Notes: a model not told the origin generated them from the sequence alone. DNA of 43,192 nt from Acidobacteriota bacterium (GCA_014894455.1 JADBLN010000102.1:5345-48536); one strand, 5' to 3'. Shown: positions 22,854-31,203, counted from the first letter of the stretch. Program-made: numbers and translations.

Positions 22854-24813
22854 GATGCTCCTTCAAGACGATGATCAAGCGCTTTTTCGCGTTCCCGGCC
22901 AATACCAACGGCCACACCGGGCAGAAACAGTACCCTTGATGGATTATATCAAAACCCCCTTCGGATTGGGAGAGCGTCCGCAGGGCGAACGACCAAAGGG
23001 CGTCCGCCCCCTCCGGCTCGAACAGGAGATGCCCCCCGTAAAGGGCCGCTCCGCCGGGGCCCCGGAGCTCGAGCTCGTGGGGGAAGGCCAGGAAGTTCCA
23101 TTCCGAACCGTATTTCAAAGAGATGGCCTTTTCGGACAGGTTCTCGACTTCGAGGATGACGCGGAGCGCGCCGTCGCCGGCCTCGATCGTCTTCCTGACG
23201 GCGAGAGGGACGCGCTCGCCCGAGGCCCAGACCGCTCCGCGGCGCTCCAGGACGAGCGCTTTCCCCGCGGCTTTGAACGAGAACGGCTGGTCGACGAAAT
23301 CCCCCTGTTCCCCGTAGTCGACCTTCCGGAAATCCTCCGCTTTCGTGTCGGCGTGGAAGAAATGGTCGATGAGCGAGAATCGGGGGTACCAGTCGGGGCG
23401 GGTCAGCTCTTCGGCTTCGGGCGGCAGTTCCTTGCGGAGCTCGTGGATGCTCTTGCCCGTCCCCTCCTCCCCTTCCCCGGCTTCCGGCGACCGGTGGTAG
23501 GATTCACGGCGCCGCGAGAGGACGTTGGAGAGGTTCCGCGACCAGGGGCGGTAGTCGACCTCGACGAGAGTTCCGCCGAAGGACGGCTTGACCAGCAGGC
23601 CGAATACGGAGTCCCGGTAAACGAGCTCGTCCCGTCCGTCGCAATCGTAGTCCAGGGAATTCCAGGCGGGCGCGTCCGGCGTCCTCTTCTCGGCTTCGAG
23701 AAGATGGTGGTAAGCGGCTTCCCGGAGATGGGGCAGATAGAGTCCGCCGAAGACGCCGTGCCAGTAGGGGTCGTTGCATTGGCCCTTGTAGAGGTCCTTG
23801 AGCGCGCCCCCCTCCGCCCGGGCGGCGTGGACTTCCCGCGAGATCATGACCATCCGCTTGTGGAGGTGGCTCGCTTCAGGGTACTTGAGGAAGAATTCGC
23901 GGAAGAATCCGCCGCGCAGGAACCGGCGGGCTTCCGGGCCGGACCCGGCCTTGAGCTTCTTGAAGGCCGCCTGGTCGTCGGGCTCGAGGACCCACTCCAT
24001 CATCTCTTCGTAGGACGCCGGCGGAAGGTAGACCCTGCCCGAGGGCGGATGCGCGTCCAGATACTCGGAAAAGGACATCGTCCGGATGCCTTTGTCTTCG
24101 ACGTAGGCGAGGAACCGCTCGAGCCAGCCTTCCTCGAACACCCATTTGTGGGTGCCCGGCCAGACGCCGAATTTCTCGCCGTCGTCCCCGAGGATGGCCG
24201 TCCCGCCCGACGCCCGGAGGCCGTCGAGATGGGCGTCGATGTCGTCGAGGCCGTGGAACGGCACGAGGTAGCGCAGCTTTTTGTTGATCGGAAAAAGGCG
24301 CAGACTTCGGCCCTCTTCCTCGGTGACATAGGTCGTGGCCAGGTCGCGGATCCCGGCGTAGTGAAAATGCTCTTCGTCGAGGAGGGTGTATTCGATGCCC
24401 GCCGCCGCCAGGGACTTGGGCAGGTGGGGCTCCCAGACCCTTTCGGTGAGCCACAGCCCGCGCGGCGCCTGTCCGAAATTCTCCAGGAGGTAGTCGTTCA
24501 TCATCCGGATCTGCCCGACCCGGTCCTCTTCGGGAATGATCGACAGGATGGGTTCGTAAAAGCCTCCGCTAAGGAGCTCGACCTGCCCCCGGCCGGACAG
24601 TTCTTTGACGAGGTCCCAACAGGTCCGCTCGTTCTTTTCCATGTACTCCCAGAGAGGGCCGGAGAAGTGGAGGGCGAAGCGGAAGCCCGGATGCCCGGCC
24701 AGGCGATCCAGCAGGGGCCGGTAGCAGTCCTCGAACGCGTCCTTGACGACGTGGTCGAAATTCCCCACCGGCTGATGGTTGTGGACGGCGAACAGAAAGA
24801 TGAGCTCGTTCAT
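22843..24813 (-). CDS. GH57 4-alpha-glucanotransferase (amylomaltase-like)
   Basis: Remodels alpha-1,4-glucans by disproportionation; 656 residues with the two-domain architecture of Thermococcus litoralis TLGT. The catalytic nucleophile is E124 (GLWLTERVWEPHL), matching E123 of TLGT, and the acid/base is the aspartate at about 211 in LGDDGEKFGVWPGTH. The C-terminal half is a beta-sandwich (DUF1925/1926-like). Activity could also be alpha-amylase, since the subgroup contains both. The ATG at 24813 overlaps the preceding gene's stop (ATGA); an in-frame extension further upstream is not supported. Confidence 0.9.
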   Translation of the reverse strand: MNELIFLFAVHNHQPVGNFDHVVKDAFEDCYRPLLDRLAGHPGFRFALHFSGPLWEYMEKNERTCWDLVKELSGRGQVELLSGGFYEPILSIIPEEDRVGQIRMMNDYLLENFGQAPRGLWLTERVWEPHLPKSLAAAGIEYTLLDEEHFHYAGIRDLATTYVTEEEGRSLRLFPINKKLRYLVPFHGLDDIDAHLDGLRASGGTAILGDDGEKFGVWPGTHKWVFEEGWLERFLAYVEDKGIRTMSFSEYLDAHPPSGRVYLPPASYEEMMEWVLEPDDQAAFKKLKAGSGPEARRFLRGGFFREFFLKYPEASHLHKRMVMISREVHAARAEGGALKDLYKGQCNDPYWHGVFGGLYLPHLREAAYHHLLEAEKRTPDAPAWNSLDYDCDGRDELVYRDSVFGLLVKPSFGGTLVEVDYRPWSRNLSNVLSRRRESYHRSPEAGEGEEGTGKSIHELRKELPPEAEELTRPDWYPRFSLIDHFFHADTKAEDFRKVDYGEQGDFVDQPFSFKAAGKALVLERRGAVWASGERVPLAVRKTIEAGDGALRVILEVENLSEKAISLKYGSEWNFLAFPHELELRGPGGAALYGGHLLFEPEGADALWSFALRTLSQSEGGFDIIHQGYCFCPVWPLVLAGNAKKRLIIVLKEHHGR

Positions 24814-26135
24814 TCGGGCTCCTTCACGCCCGCGTCCCGACAGGCCTTCCGGATATAGGCTTTGAAGAGGTAATCGAACTCGTCCTTGCCCTCCTCGCCG
24901 TACCACCAGAACCAGTCCGAGCCTTCGGCCACGGCCATCTCTTCCGACGGCCCGCAGGCCTCGCGGGCCTTTGCGAGCAGGTCCCAAGCCGTGTTCTTGG
25001 CCGGGTGGCCGACCCACTTGGAAAAGTTCCCCAGCCAGGTCCCCGGGACCAGATCGATCTCATCCCGGGCCGGTTCGGCCGCGAGGTAGCCCTCGAGAGA
25101 AGTCAGGGTGAAACCTTCGAGACGCTTGACCCTGTCGTAAAGGGCGCGCAGGAAAGGGACGCCGTTTCCGGGATAGTACTCCCACGGGTTCTCGCCGTCG
25201 AGGACGATGACGAGGATCGAGGCCTCGTCGGCGGCCTTTCTCCGCGCCTCGAGCTTCGCCACGAAATCCTCGATGGCCGCCGCGGCCGGCCACTTCTGGT
25301 ACTCGAAGCTCAGCAGGTCCGAGAGCTCCCGGTCGCGGAAAAAGAGCGCGATCGACTCCGCAAGGTAGGGCTTGAACAGGTCGGCGGGGGCATGAGGCGC
25401 TGGCCGGCTTTTCCAGAGGACGTTCTCATCCGTCAGGGCGAAGCGGAAGCCGGCGGCCGCGGCGGCGCGGGCGACCTCGCGGCTGACGCCGCCTTCCGAG
25501 GGCCAGAGGCCCGCCGGCTCGAAACCGAAGATCTTCGCGAAATAGGCCCGGCCCTTGGCCAGCTGGGCCTTGCCGTCCTCGGGGTGACGGAACGGCAGCT
25601 TCGGAAGGGTTTCGCCGACGGCGGCGTGGATGTCGAAAACGAGCGGCAGAAGAGGGTGATAATAAGGTGTGGTGGTGAGTTCGGCCAAGCCTTTCTCGTG
25701 GAGACGGAGGTAGCTCGGCAGGAGGTCAGCGAGCACCTCTTTCCTGATCTGGAGCAGGCCGTCCCGGTCTCTCTCCGGAGTCAGGGGCGCGGAGAACAGG
25801 GCCTTTACGGCCAGCTCCTGCAGGCGACGGGCGTTCCTCTCGCCGGGGACGATCTTTCCGAGGAGCCGGACGTCCGCATAGGTCAGCTTGCCCGGGTCTT
25901 TTTCGAGCGCGGCCTGGAAGGGGTCGTTGGCGGAACCGCCGACGTATTCGAGGACCTGCTCGAGGAGGCAGGGGACGAAGTTGTAGGTCCCCGGGAACTC
26001 CGCCTCTTCGGCCAGGCGGGCCATCTGGTGGTAGTTCTTCACGGCGTGGTAGTTGACCCAGGGGAGGATGTATTCCCGCGTGTCGGGGTCGCGGTAGATC
26101 GGCTGATGGAAATGCCAGACGAACGCCAGGTGCAT
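24810..26135 (-). CDS. GH57 glycoside hydrolase, amylopullulanase-type
   Basis: Glycogen- or starch-degrading enzyme of 441 residues with no signal peptide, so it acts in the cytoplasm. The barrel opens MHLAFVWHFHQPIY; the nucleophile is E214 (GLWPSEGGVS) and the acid/base D313 (VIVLDGENPWEYYP). These two motifs place it in the amylopullulanase/alpha-amylase branch of GH57 rather than the branching or transferase branches, so debranching or endo-cleavage is likely. It starts 2 bases after the M28 gene's stop, preceded by AAGGGG, and overlaps the next gene by 4 bases. Confidence 0.9.
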   Translation of the reverse strand: MHLAFVWHFHQPIYRDPDTREYILPWVNYHAVKNYHQMARLAEEAEFPGTYNFVPCLLEQVLEYVGGSANDPFQAALEKDPGKLTYADVRLLGKIVPGERNARRLQELAVKALFSAPLTPERDRDGLLQIRKEVLADLLPSYLRLHEKGLAELTTTPYYHPLLPLVFDIHAAVGETLPKLPFRHPEDGKAQLAKGRAYFAKIFGFEPAGLWPSEGGVSREVARAAAAAGFRFALTDENVLWKSRPAPHAPADLFKPYLAESIALFFRDRELSDLLSFEYQKWPAAAAIEDFVAKLEARRKAADEASILVIVLDGENPWEYYPGNGVPFLRALYDRVKRLEGFTLTSLEGYLAAEPARDEIDLVPGTWLGNFSKWVGHPAKNTAWDLLAKAREACGPSEEMAVAEGSDWFWWYGEEGKDEFDYLFKAYIRKACRDAGVKEPE

Positions 26136-26137
26136 GG

Positions 26138-27847
26138 TCAGGCCCCTTCTTGGGCGAGGATGTAGACGAGAGCGGCCAGGATCACGGCTTGGAGCTCGAG
26201 CTCGCGCGGATGGACGCTCGAGACGACATCGAGAGCGGAGTGGTGGACGTCGAAGTAGGCTTGGGAGTTGATCATGACGGCGGCCGGCTCCGCCCCCTTT
26301 TCGATAAGAGGCCCGACGTCCACTCCCCCGCCGCCGGGAACGATGAACGATACGCCGAGCGGCCTGAAAAGGTCCGCATATGAGGAGATCTTTTCAAGCA
26401 CCCGGCTGTCGTGTCCGCCGATGGCCAGTCCGACCGGGGCGAAGCCTCCGCGGTCTGCTTCCACGGCGACGAGGTGGCGTTCGCCTTTCCTCTGCAGGGC
26501 GCGGACGTAGGCCCGGCCTCCCGTTCCGCCGAATTCCTCGTCCATGAACAGGACGACGCGGATGGTCCGCCGCGGCCGCAGGCCGACGGCTTTGATCAGC
26601 CTCAGCGCCTCCAGGCTCGCCGCGCATCCCGCGGCGTCGTCATGGGCGCCGGCGCCGATGTCCCAACTGTCCAGGTGCCCGCCGACAAGGATGACCTCGT
26701 CCGGGAGATCGGTCCCGGTGAGCTCTCCGACGACGTTGGCCGAAGCCACGCGACCCATGTCCCGGCAGTTCATCCTGAGCGATACGGAAAGGCCCCGCTC
26801 CTTTTTCAACAGGGCGCTCAGCACCTCGGCGTCTTGGGTGCTGACCGCGGCCGCCGGGATCCGGGGAACGCCGGGGTCGTACTGCATCAGTCCGGTGTGC
26901 GGGTTCCTGTCTTCCCTGAAGGTCAGCGAGCGGACGAGGACACCGAGCGCGCCGTAGCGGGCCGCCGCCGAGGCCCCGCTGACCCGCTGGTCGACAGCTC
27001 CTCCGTAGGCGGAGAAGGGCTCGGCGAGACGCCTGTCCATCGGCCGGTTGAAGAAGACGAACTTGCCCTTGAGCTTCGGCCCCAAGCGGCCGAGCTCATC
27101 GAGAGACAGGACCTCGACGACAGGCGCGGTGAGGCCCCGGTCCGGCGTCCCGACGCTCCCGCCCAGGGCGCAGACGGCGAGCGGGACGGCGGCCCGGGTC
27201 CCGGAGGCGGTGATTTCGGCCTCCCCGACCTCCCCCCGCACCCAGTGTCCGACCTCGACCGGCTCCGCGTGGACGTTGGCGAAGCCCAGCTCCTTCATGA
27301 GCTGGAGGGACAGGTCGATCGCGGCCGCGGCTCCGGACGACCCGGTCAGACGCGGGCCGACCGATGTGATCCGTTTGAGGAGTTCGAAGCCTTGTTCGCC
27401 CGTCAGGCCGGCGTCCCGGAGCCTATCGACGGTTTGCTGATACGTTCGACACCACCCACCCCGATTTTTTAAAACGGGGTGGGTGGTGCTCAGTATTAAC
27501 CCTGAGCGTATCCCGGCCTTGCCACCGCCCTTGCCGGTCTCCAGCACCGGCACTGCCAAGCCGGTGGCGAAGCCGGCAGGACCGGGACTGCCGGTTTCCA
27601 GCACCGGCACTGCAAAGCCGGTGGGAAGCCCGGCCCCGGGCTTCAAACCGGGGAGGCGAATGGGTTGATACATTCGCGCGGGCCAAGCGCCGCTCAGTAT
27701 TACCCCTGAGCCTGCTCCGGGCTTCAAACCGAGGAGGCAAAGGGGTTTATACGTTCGACCCCCGTCCTGGAGTCCAGCCGCGCCCGGGCGAAAAGAGCAG
27801 ATCAATAGGGCCAGGGTGAGCAGGGTCCGAACGGATCGTTTTTTCAT
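26138..27847 (-). CDS. Exported M28-family metallopeptidase carrying an in-frame repeat insertion
   Basis: Zinc aminopeptidase/carboxypeptidase-Q-like enzyme, 569 residues. A signal peptide occupies residues 1-25 (MKKRSVRTLLTLALLICSF). Residues of about 31-136 are encoded by repeat DNA (GLKPGAG twice, AVPVLETG twice, RTY/RMY/RTY), after which the normal family N-terminus begins (TVDRLRDAGLTGEQGFELLKRI). Metal ligands are in GGHLDSWDIGAGAHDDAAG and DEEFGGTG, and near the C-terminus YFDVHHSALD. Between them lies a protease-associated insert. The frame remains open through the insertion. GAGGGAG precedes the ATG; it lies 12 bases after the AICAR transformylase gene and 2 bases before the first GH57 gene. 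Whether the extra segment survives in the mature protein is unknown. Confidence 0.87.
   Translation of the reverse strand: MKKRSVRTLLTLALLICSFRPGAAGLQDGGRTYKPLCLLGLKPGAGSGVILSGAWPARMYQPIRLPGLKPGAGLPTGFAVPVLETGSPGPAGFATGLAVPVLETGKGGGKAGIRSGLILSTTHPVLKNRGGWCRTYQQTVDRLRDAGLTGEQGFELLKRITSVGPRLTGSSGAAAAIDLSLQLMKELGFANVHAEPVEVGHWVRGEVGEAEITASGTRAAVPLAVCALGGSVGTPDRGLTAPVVEVLSLDELGRLGPKLKGKFVFFNRPMDRRLAEPFSAYGGAVDQRVSGASAAARYGALGVLVRSLTFREDRNPHTGLMQYDPGVPRIPAAAVSTQDAEVLSALLKKERGLSVSLRMNCRDMGRVASANVVGELTGTDLPDEVILVGGHLDSWDIGAGAHDDAAGCAASLEALRLIKAVGLRPRRTIRVVLFMDEEFGGTGGRAYVRALQRKGERHLVAVEADRGGFAPVGLAIGGHDSRVLEKISSYADLFRPLGVSFIVPGGGGVDVGPLIEKGAEPAAVMINSQAYFDVHHSALDVVSSVHPRELELQAVILAALVYILAQEGA
27439..27760. 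repeat. Composite palindromic repeat, copy 2, inside the M28 gene
   Basis: The core palindrome (arms CACCACCCACCCCG at 27450-27463 and its inverse at 27475-27488) matches copy 1 at 13.6 kb. Further internal direct repeats are: a 36-base unit at 27532 and 27589 (34 of 36 identical, 57 bases apart); GCTCAGTATTA-CCCTGAGC at 27488 and 27692; GGGCTTCAAACCG-GGAGGC at 27638 and 27719; and GATACRTTCG or a close variant at 27439, 27667 and 27748. The GATACRTTCG and 36-base unit spacings (57, 81, 228 bases) are multiples of three, which is why the host reading frame survives. Confidence 0.88.
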
Positions 27848-27859
27848 GACGCGGCTCCC

Positions 27860-28939
27860 TCACCGATGAAGGAAACAACGTTCCGAACCGAGCTCTCCCG
27901 GCTTCCGGGTGATGATCATGGCCAGTCCGAGCTCGTTGGCCTTGTCGATGACTTCCTGGTCCTTGACCGAGCCCAGCGGGTAGATGATGGCTGTGATGCC
28001 GTGCTTGGCTGCGAGCTCGACGACGTCGGGGAAGGGCATGAACGCGTCGGAAGCAAGGACGCAGCCCTCCGGGCCGTAGCCGCGCCGCGAGAGACGGATG
28101 GCGTCCTCGGCGGAGTCGATGCGACTTCGCTGGCCGGAGCCGATGCCATGCGTTTTATCGGAAGTCCCGATGACGACGGCGTTCGACCTGGTGAAGCAGG
28201 CCACCGTCCAGTTGAACAGCGCGGCCTGGACCTCGTCGGGACTCGGTTTCTTCGTGGAGACGACGTCCACGGACTCCAGGGAGACGATCTTCGAGTCGAA
28301 GCGTTTTTGGACGAGCAGTCCTCCGGCCACCCGCTTGACTTCGAGGCCATTATCCGTCGAGGGCGCGTCGAGCGGCGCACCCATCTTGACCACCCGAAGG
28401 ATCTTCCGCGCCGCCAGGACGTCCAGGGCCTCGGAGTCGTAATCGGGGGCGTAGACGACCTCGATATTGCGGGGGCTCTCGACGAGGAGGCGGGCCAGCG
28501 GTTCGGTGACGCGGTAGCTGAAGACGTCGACGCTGCCGAAGTTCGAGAGCGAGTCGCACTTCCAGGCCTTTTCGAAGGTCCCGACCGGGTCGTCCCCGAG
28601 GGCGACGCCGCTCGGCATCTCGTGCTTGATCAGGACGCAGACCCGGCGGCCCTTGAACACCTGGACGAGCTTCCGGGCCAACCGCTGGCCGAGGTCCATA
28701 TCGCCGACATTGATGTAGCTCAAACCCTTCGTGCCCTCTTGAAGGACCTCGAGGTGGCCCATATTAGGGCCCGCCGCGCCGGCCTCCTGGTAGAAGGCTG
28801 CTGGATAGCCCGGATTCTCGCCGTAGCGCATGGGGAACTTTTTGACGAACCGGTCTTCACCCAAGTTGAACGTTTCCGGAAAATCCTCCCCGACCTTCAT
28901 CTGGTACTGGCTGCGGGCCGTCCGCTCGGGCTTGCTCAT
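27860..28939 (-). CDS. Stand-alone AICAR formyltransferase (PurH C-terminal domain type)
   Basis: Adds the formyl group to AICAR in the penultimate step of IMP synthesis. Its 359 residues correspond to the C-terminal transformylase half of bifunctional PurH; the N-terminal MGS-like cyclohydrolase domain is absent. Recognisable motifs are LIKHEMPSGVAL (the KHxNPCG loop, here KHEMPSG), HGIGSGQRSRIDSAEDA, and LASDAFMPFPDVVELAAKHGITAIIYPLGSVKD. The changed NPCG loop (MPSG) is notable but K-H is kept. The missing cyclohydrolase is supplied by the adjoining PurO gene, 3 bases upstream. AAAGGAC precedes the ATG. Confidence 0.9.
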   Translation of the reverse strand: MSKPERTARSQYQMKVGEDFPETFNLGEDRFVKKFPMRYGENPGYPAAFYQEAGAAGPNMGHLEVLQEGTKGLSYINVGDMDLGQRLARKLVQVFKGRRVCVLIKHEMPSGVALGDDPVGTFEKAWKCDSLSNFGSVDVFSYRVTEPLARLLVESPRNIEVVYAPDYDSEALDVLAARKILRVVKMGAPLDAPSTDNGLEVKRVAGGLLVQKRFDSKIVSLESVDVVSTKKPSPDEVQAALFNWTVACFTRSNAVVIGTSDKTHGIGSGQRSRIDSAEDAIRLSRRGYGPEGCVLASDAFMPFPDVVELAAKHGITAIIYPLGSVKDQEVIDKANELGLAMIITRKPGELGSERCFLHR

Positions 28940-28942
28940 CGC

Positions 28943-29677
28943 TCATGTCCTTTCGTGGCGGTTGATGATGTGGAGATCGATTCTCCCGGGGTCGGAAAGA
29001 GAGACGAAGGCGCAGGCGACGGCGACCCGGAAGTCTTTTTCCGCTGCGGCGGGAGCGAGGTCCCCGTAGACGGCTTCGGCCGTTTCGCGGGCGGTCTTGC
29101 CGGCAAGCCCGACCCGGCGAGGCTCCCCCTCGAACGCGGGCAACGGGTCGGAGTTTGGCCCGGCATAGGTCGAGACGAGCCGCCCCTCCCCTTCACGGAA
29201 TGGGACCTCGAAGTAGCTCCTCAAAGGCTCGCCCGACTCGCCCCTGCGGACGACGCTCAGACCGGCCGCGCCGCGGACGAGACAGCCGCTGATCCGGGGA
29301 GTGAAAATGGGCGCGTCGGGCTCGTAGTCCCAGGCCGCCAGGGCCTGCGACAGTACGGCCACAGGGGCGGCTCCGGCGAGGAGCGCATCCCGGATATCGG
29401 CGGTCTGCTTGCCGTTGGAGACGGCGACTCCCGCTTGTCCGAAAAAGAGGGCCGGGTAGACGAGAAGGTCAATATTCCCCTTTTTCAGAACGTCTTCGTC
29501 GGTGGGCTGGACCCAGACCCCGCTGTCGCGGTGGACCAGTTTCCGGGCCTGGCTCGAGGGCGAGCGTCCGGTTATGGCGTAGACGATCACGGCTTTGGTG
29601 CCCGCGGAAGCCAGGCCCATGGCAATGAGGCGGCCGGGGTATTCGAGCGTCGCGAGCAGTCCTGTCGTCTTGTCCAT
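28943..29677 (-). CDS. purO: Archaeal-type IMP cyclohydrolase PurO
   Basis: Closes the ring of FAICAR to give IMP, the last step of purine synthesis. The 244-residue product matches the PurO family first described in methanogens, with YAITGRSPSSQARKLV near residue 30 and an Ntn-hydrolase-like fold, and it is not related to the PurH cyclohydrolase domain. It is somewhat longer than archaeal proteins of about 200 residues. The ATG at 29677 is preceded by AAAGGAC; an upstream in-frame TTG lacks support. It is the first gene of the long minus-strand run and has a good promoter (TTGACA, 17 bases, TATCAA). The downstream AICAR formyltransferase makes its substrate, so the pair replaces PurH. Confidence 0.88.
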   Translation of the reverse strand: MDKTTGLLATLEYPGRLIAMGLASAGTKAVIVYAITGRSPSSQARKLVHRDSGVWVQPTDEDVLKKGNIDLLVYPALFFGQAGVAVSNGKQTADIRDALLAGAAPVAVLSQALAAWDYEPDAPIFTPRISGCLVRGAAGLSVVRRGESGEPLRSYFEVPFREGEGRLVSTYAGPNSDPLPAFEGEPRRVGLAGKTARETAEAVYGDLAPAAAEKDFRVAVACAFVSLSDPGRIDLHIINRHERT

Positions 29678-29697
29678 CGCTCGTCCTTTCGCGCCTA

Positions 29698-29726
29698 TTG
29701 ATAACACAGCCCCTCGCGCCTGTCAA
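29698..29726 (-). promoter_or_regulatory. Predicted purO promoter
   Basis: Minus strand: consensus -35 TTGACA (29726-29721), 17-base spacer, -10 TATCAA (29703-29698) preceded by TGT (extended -10). It is the best candidate promoter for the co-directional genes that run down to galT, since gaps between them are at most about 12 bases. Confidence 0.65.
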
Positions 29727-29733
29727 AAACGAC

Positions 29734-29763
29734 TTGAGGGAAATCCTGCGAATCTGGTAGAAT
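29734..29763 (+). promoter_or_regulatory. Predicted promoter of the LOG-family gene
   Basis: -35 TTGAGG (29734-29739), 18-base spacer, -10 TAGAAT (29758-29763) preceded by TGG (extended -10). It is back to back with the purO promoter, 7 bases between the -35 boxes. Confidence 0.6.
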
Positions 29764-29798
29764 CCTGAGGAGATCCGGTGAAGGAGGCCGAGCCGAAG

Positions 29799-30536
29799 AT
29801 GAAGAAAGTCGACTACCATGAGGAATCCTTCCGCGACCCCGAATTCCTTGAGTCCCTCGAGGGACGGACGCTGCGCATCCTGAGCGAATACCTGGGCCCG
29901 ATGGCCCGCCTCGACAAAGCCAAGATCAACAGTACGATCCTTTTCCTCGGCTCCGCAAAGGCCGACCCGACCGACGCCGATTCCGACTTCTATCGCTATT
30001 ATTGGGAGGCGGAGGAACTGGCTTTTCTCCTGGCCAAATGGGCCATATCGCTGAAGAAACCCAAGGGCAAGGATTTTGTCGTCTGCACGGGGGCCGGCCC
30101 CGGCATCATGGAGGCGGCCAACCGCGGCGCTTCCCGGGCGAGAGGAAAGACGATCGGGATGAACATCTCGCTCCCCCAGTCGCAGAACCCGAACCCTTAC
30201 GTCACGCCCGAGCTGTCCTTCTCCTTCCATTATTTCTTCATGCGGAAATTCTGGCTCGTCTACAAGGCCAAGGCGGTGATCATCTTTCCGGGAGGATTCG
30301 GCACGCTCGACGAGTTCTTCGAGATCCTCACCCTTCTCCAGACGAGCAAGATCTCGAAAAAGGAGCTTGTTCTCGTCCTCTACGGCGGGGACTACTGGCG
30401 GGACCTCATCAAGTTCGATTCCATGGTCGAGAAGGGGGCCATCTGCGCCGACGACCTCAAGCTCTTCCGTATCTGCTCGACGCCTCGCGAGGCCTTCGCT
30501 TATCTCAAGAAGAGGCTGACGGGTTTTCTTGGCTGA
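29799..30536 (+). CDS. LOG-family (TIGR00730-like) nucleotide-binding protein
   Basis: Rossmann-fold protein of 245 residues related to lysine-decarboxylase-like LOG proteins, of which characterised members hydrolyse nucleoside 5'-monophosphates to base and ribose-5-phosphate. The family signatures are GAGPGIMEAANRGA near residue 100 and PGGFGTLDEFFEILTLLQ near 170. ATG 29799 is favoured because GGAGG precedes it by 11 bases and the promoter places the transcript start at about 29770; a GTG at 29778 with GAGGAG upstream is also possible. Its neighbour purO is divergent, and the RlpA gene overlaps its end by 8 bases. A role in purine salvage would fit the context but is inference. Confidence 0.87.
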   Translation: MKKVDYHEESFRDPEFLESLEGRTLRILSEYLGPMARLDKAKINSTILFLGSAKADPTDADSDFYRYYWEAEELAFLLAKWAISLKKPKGKDFVVCTGAGPGIMEAANRGASRARGKTIGMNISLPQSQNPNPYVTPELSFSFHYFFMRKFWLVYKAKAVIIFPGGFGTLDEFFEILTLLQTSKISKKELVLVLYGGDYWRDLIKFDSMVEKGAICADDLKLFRICSTPREAFAYLKKRLTGFLG

Positions 30537-31185
30537 CCGGCCCGGGGTTCAGGGGACGGAGCGCGGGGGCCGAGTCCGCGCCGTCCTCACCGTCGCCCTG
30601 GCCCTGAGCGCGGCCGCCTGCGCCAGGCTGCCTTACGCCCCGAAGAGCGGCCTGGAGATCGGCGTCGCCTCCTGGTACGGGCAGGAATTCCACGGCCGTC
30701 CGACCTCGAGCCGGGAGGTCTTCGACATGAACGACATGACGGCCGCCCACCGCACGCTGCCGTTCGGGACACACGTGATGGTGACGGACCTCGCGAACGA
30801 CCGTTCGGTGGTCGTCCGTATCAACGACAGGGGACCTTTCGTCCGGGGCCGGATCATCGACTTATCCTATGCGGCCGCGCGCGTCCTGGGCATCGTCGGT
30901 CCGGGCACGGCCCGCGTCCGGTTGGATATTTTGGGCGGATTCCGGGAACCGGCCCCGACATCGCCGCCGACATGGATCCAGGTCGGCGCCTTCTCGGCCC
31001 AGGAGAACGCCTACGCACTGAAAAAACGATTGGAAAAGACCTATCCGGGCGTGGTCGTGTCGACGCTCAAGACCGGGAACGGGGCTTACTACCGGGTCAG
31101 GGTCCGGACCGACGGGGATTCAGCCGATGCTCTGGCCTCGCGATTGGCCGGAGAAGGCTTCCCCGTCATCCTCATCCGCGAATAA
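30529..31185 (+). CDS. RlpA-like septal lipoprotein with SPOR domain
   Basis: Predicted peptidoglycan-processing lipoprotein, 218 residues. The signal peptide ends in a lipobox LSAAAC with lipidated C31. The double-psi beta-barrel follows, with catalytic residues H74 (AAHRTLPFGT) and D100 (INDRGPF), the pair essential in Pseudomonas RlpA. A C-terminal SPOR domain (about residues 145-218, WIQVGAFSAQENAYALKKRLE) should bind denuded glycan at the division site. The only available start is TTG 30529, overlapping the LOG gene by 8 bases; it makes the N-terminus a little long (16 residues before the hydrophobic core). Confidence 0.9.
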   Translation: MADRPGVQGTERGGRVRAVLTVALALSAAACARLPYAPKSGLEIGVASWYGQEFHGRPTSSREVFDMNDMTAAHRTLPFGTHVMVTDLANDRSVVVRINDRGPFVRGRIIDLSYAAARVLGIVGPGTARVRLDILGGFREPAPTSPPTWIQVGAFSAQENAYALKKRLEKTYPGVVVSTLKTGNGAYYRVRVRTDGDSADALASRLAGEGFPVILIRE

Positions 31186-31203
31186 AAGCCGTCCCGCCGA
31201 AAC

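Noticed and set aside
24814-25017. N-terminal extension of the GH57 glucanotransferase
   Set aside because: It overlaps the preceding GH57 gene and precedes the canonical MNELIFLFAVHNHQPVG start that forms an ATGA junction.
27423-27740. Second protein encoded in another frame of the M28 repeat region
   Set aside because: The frame arises from the repeat's base composition; the peptidase frame, with signal peptide and catalytic domain, explains the region.
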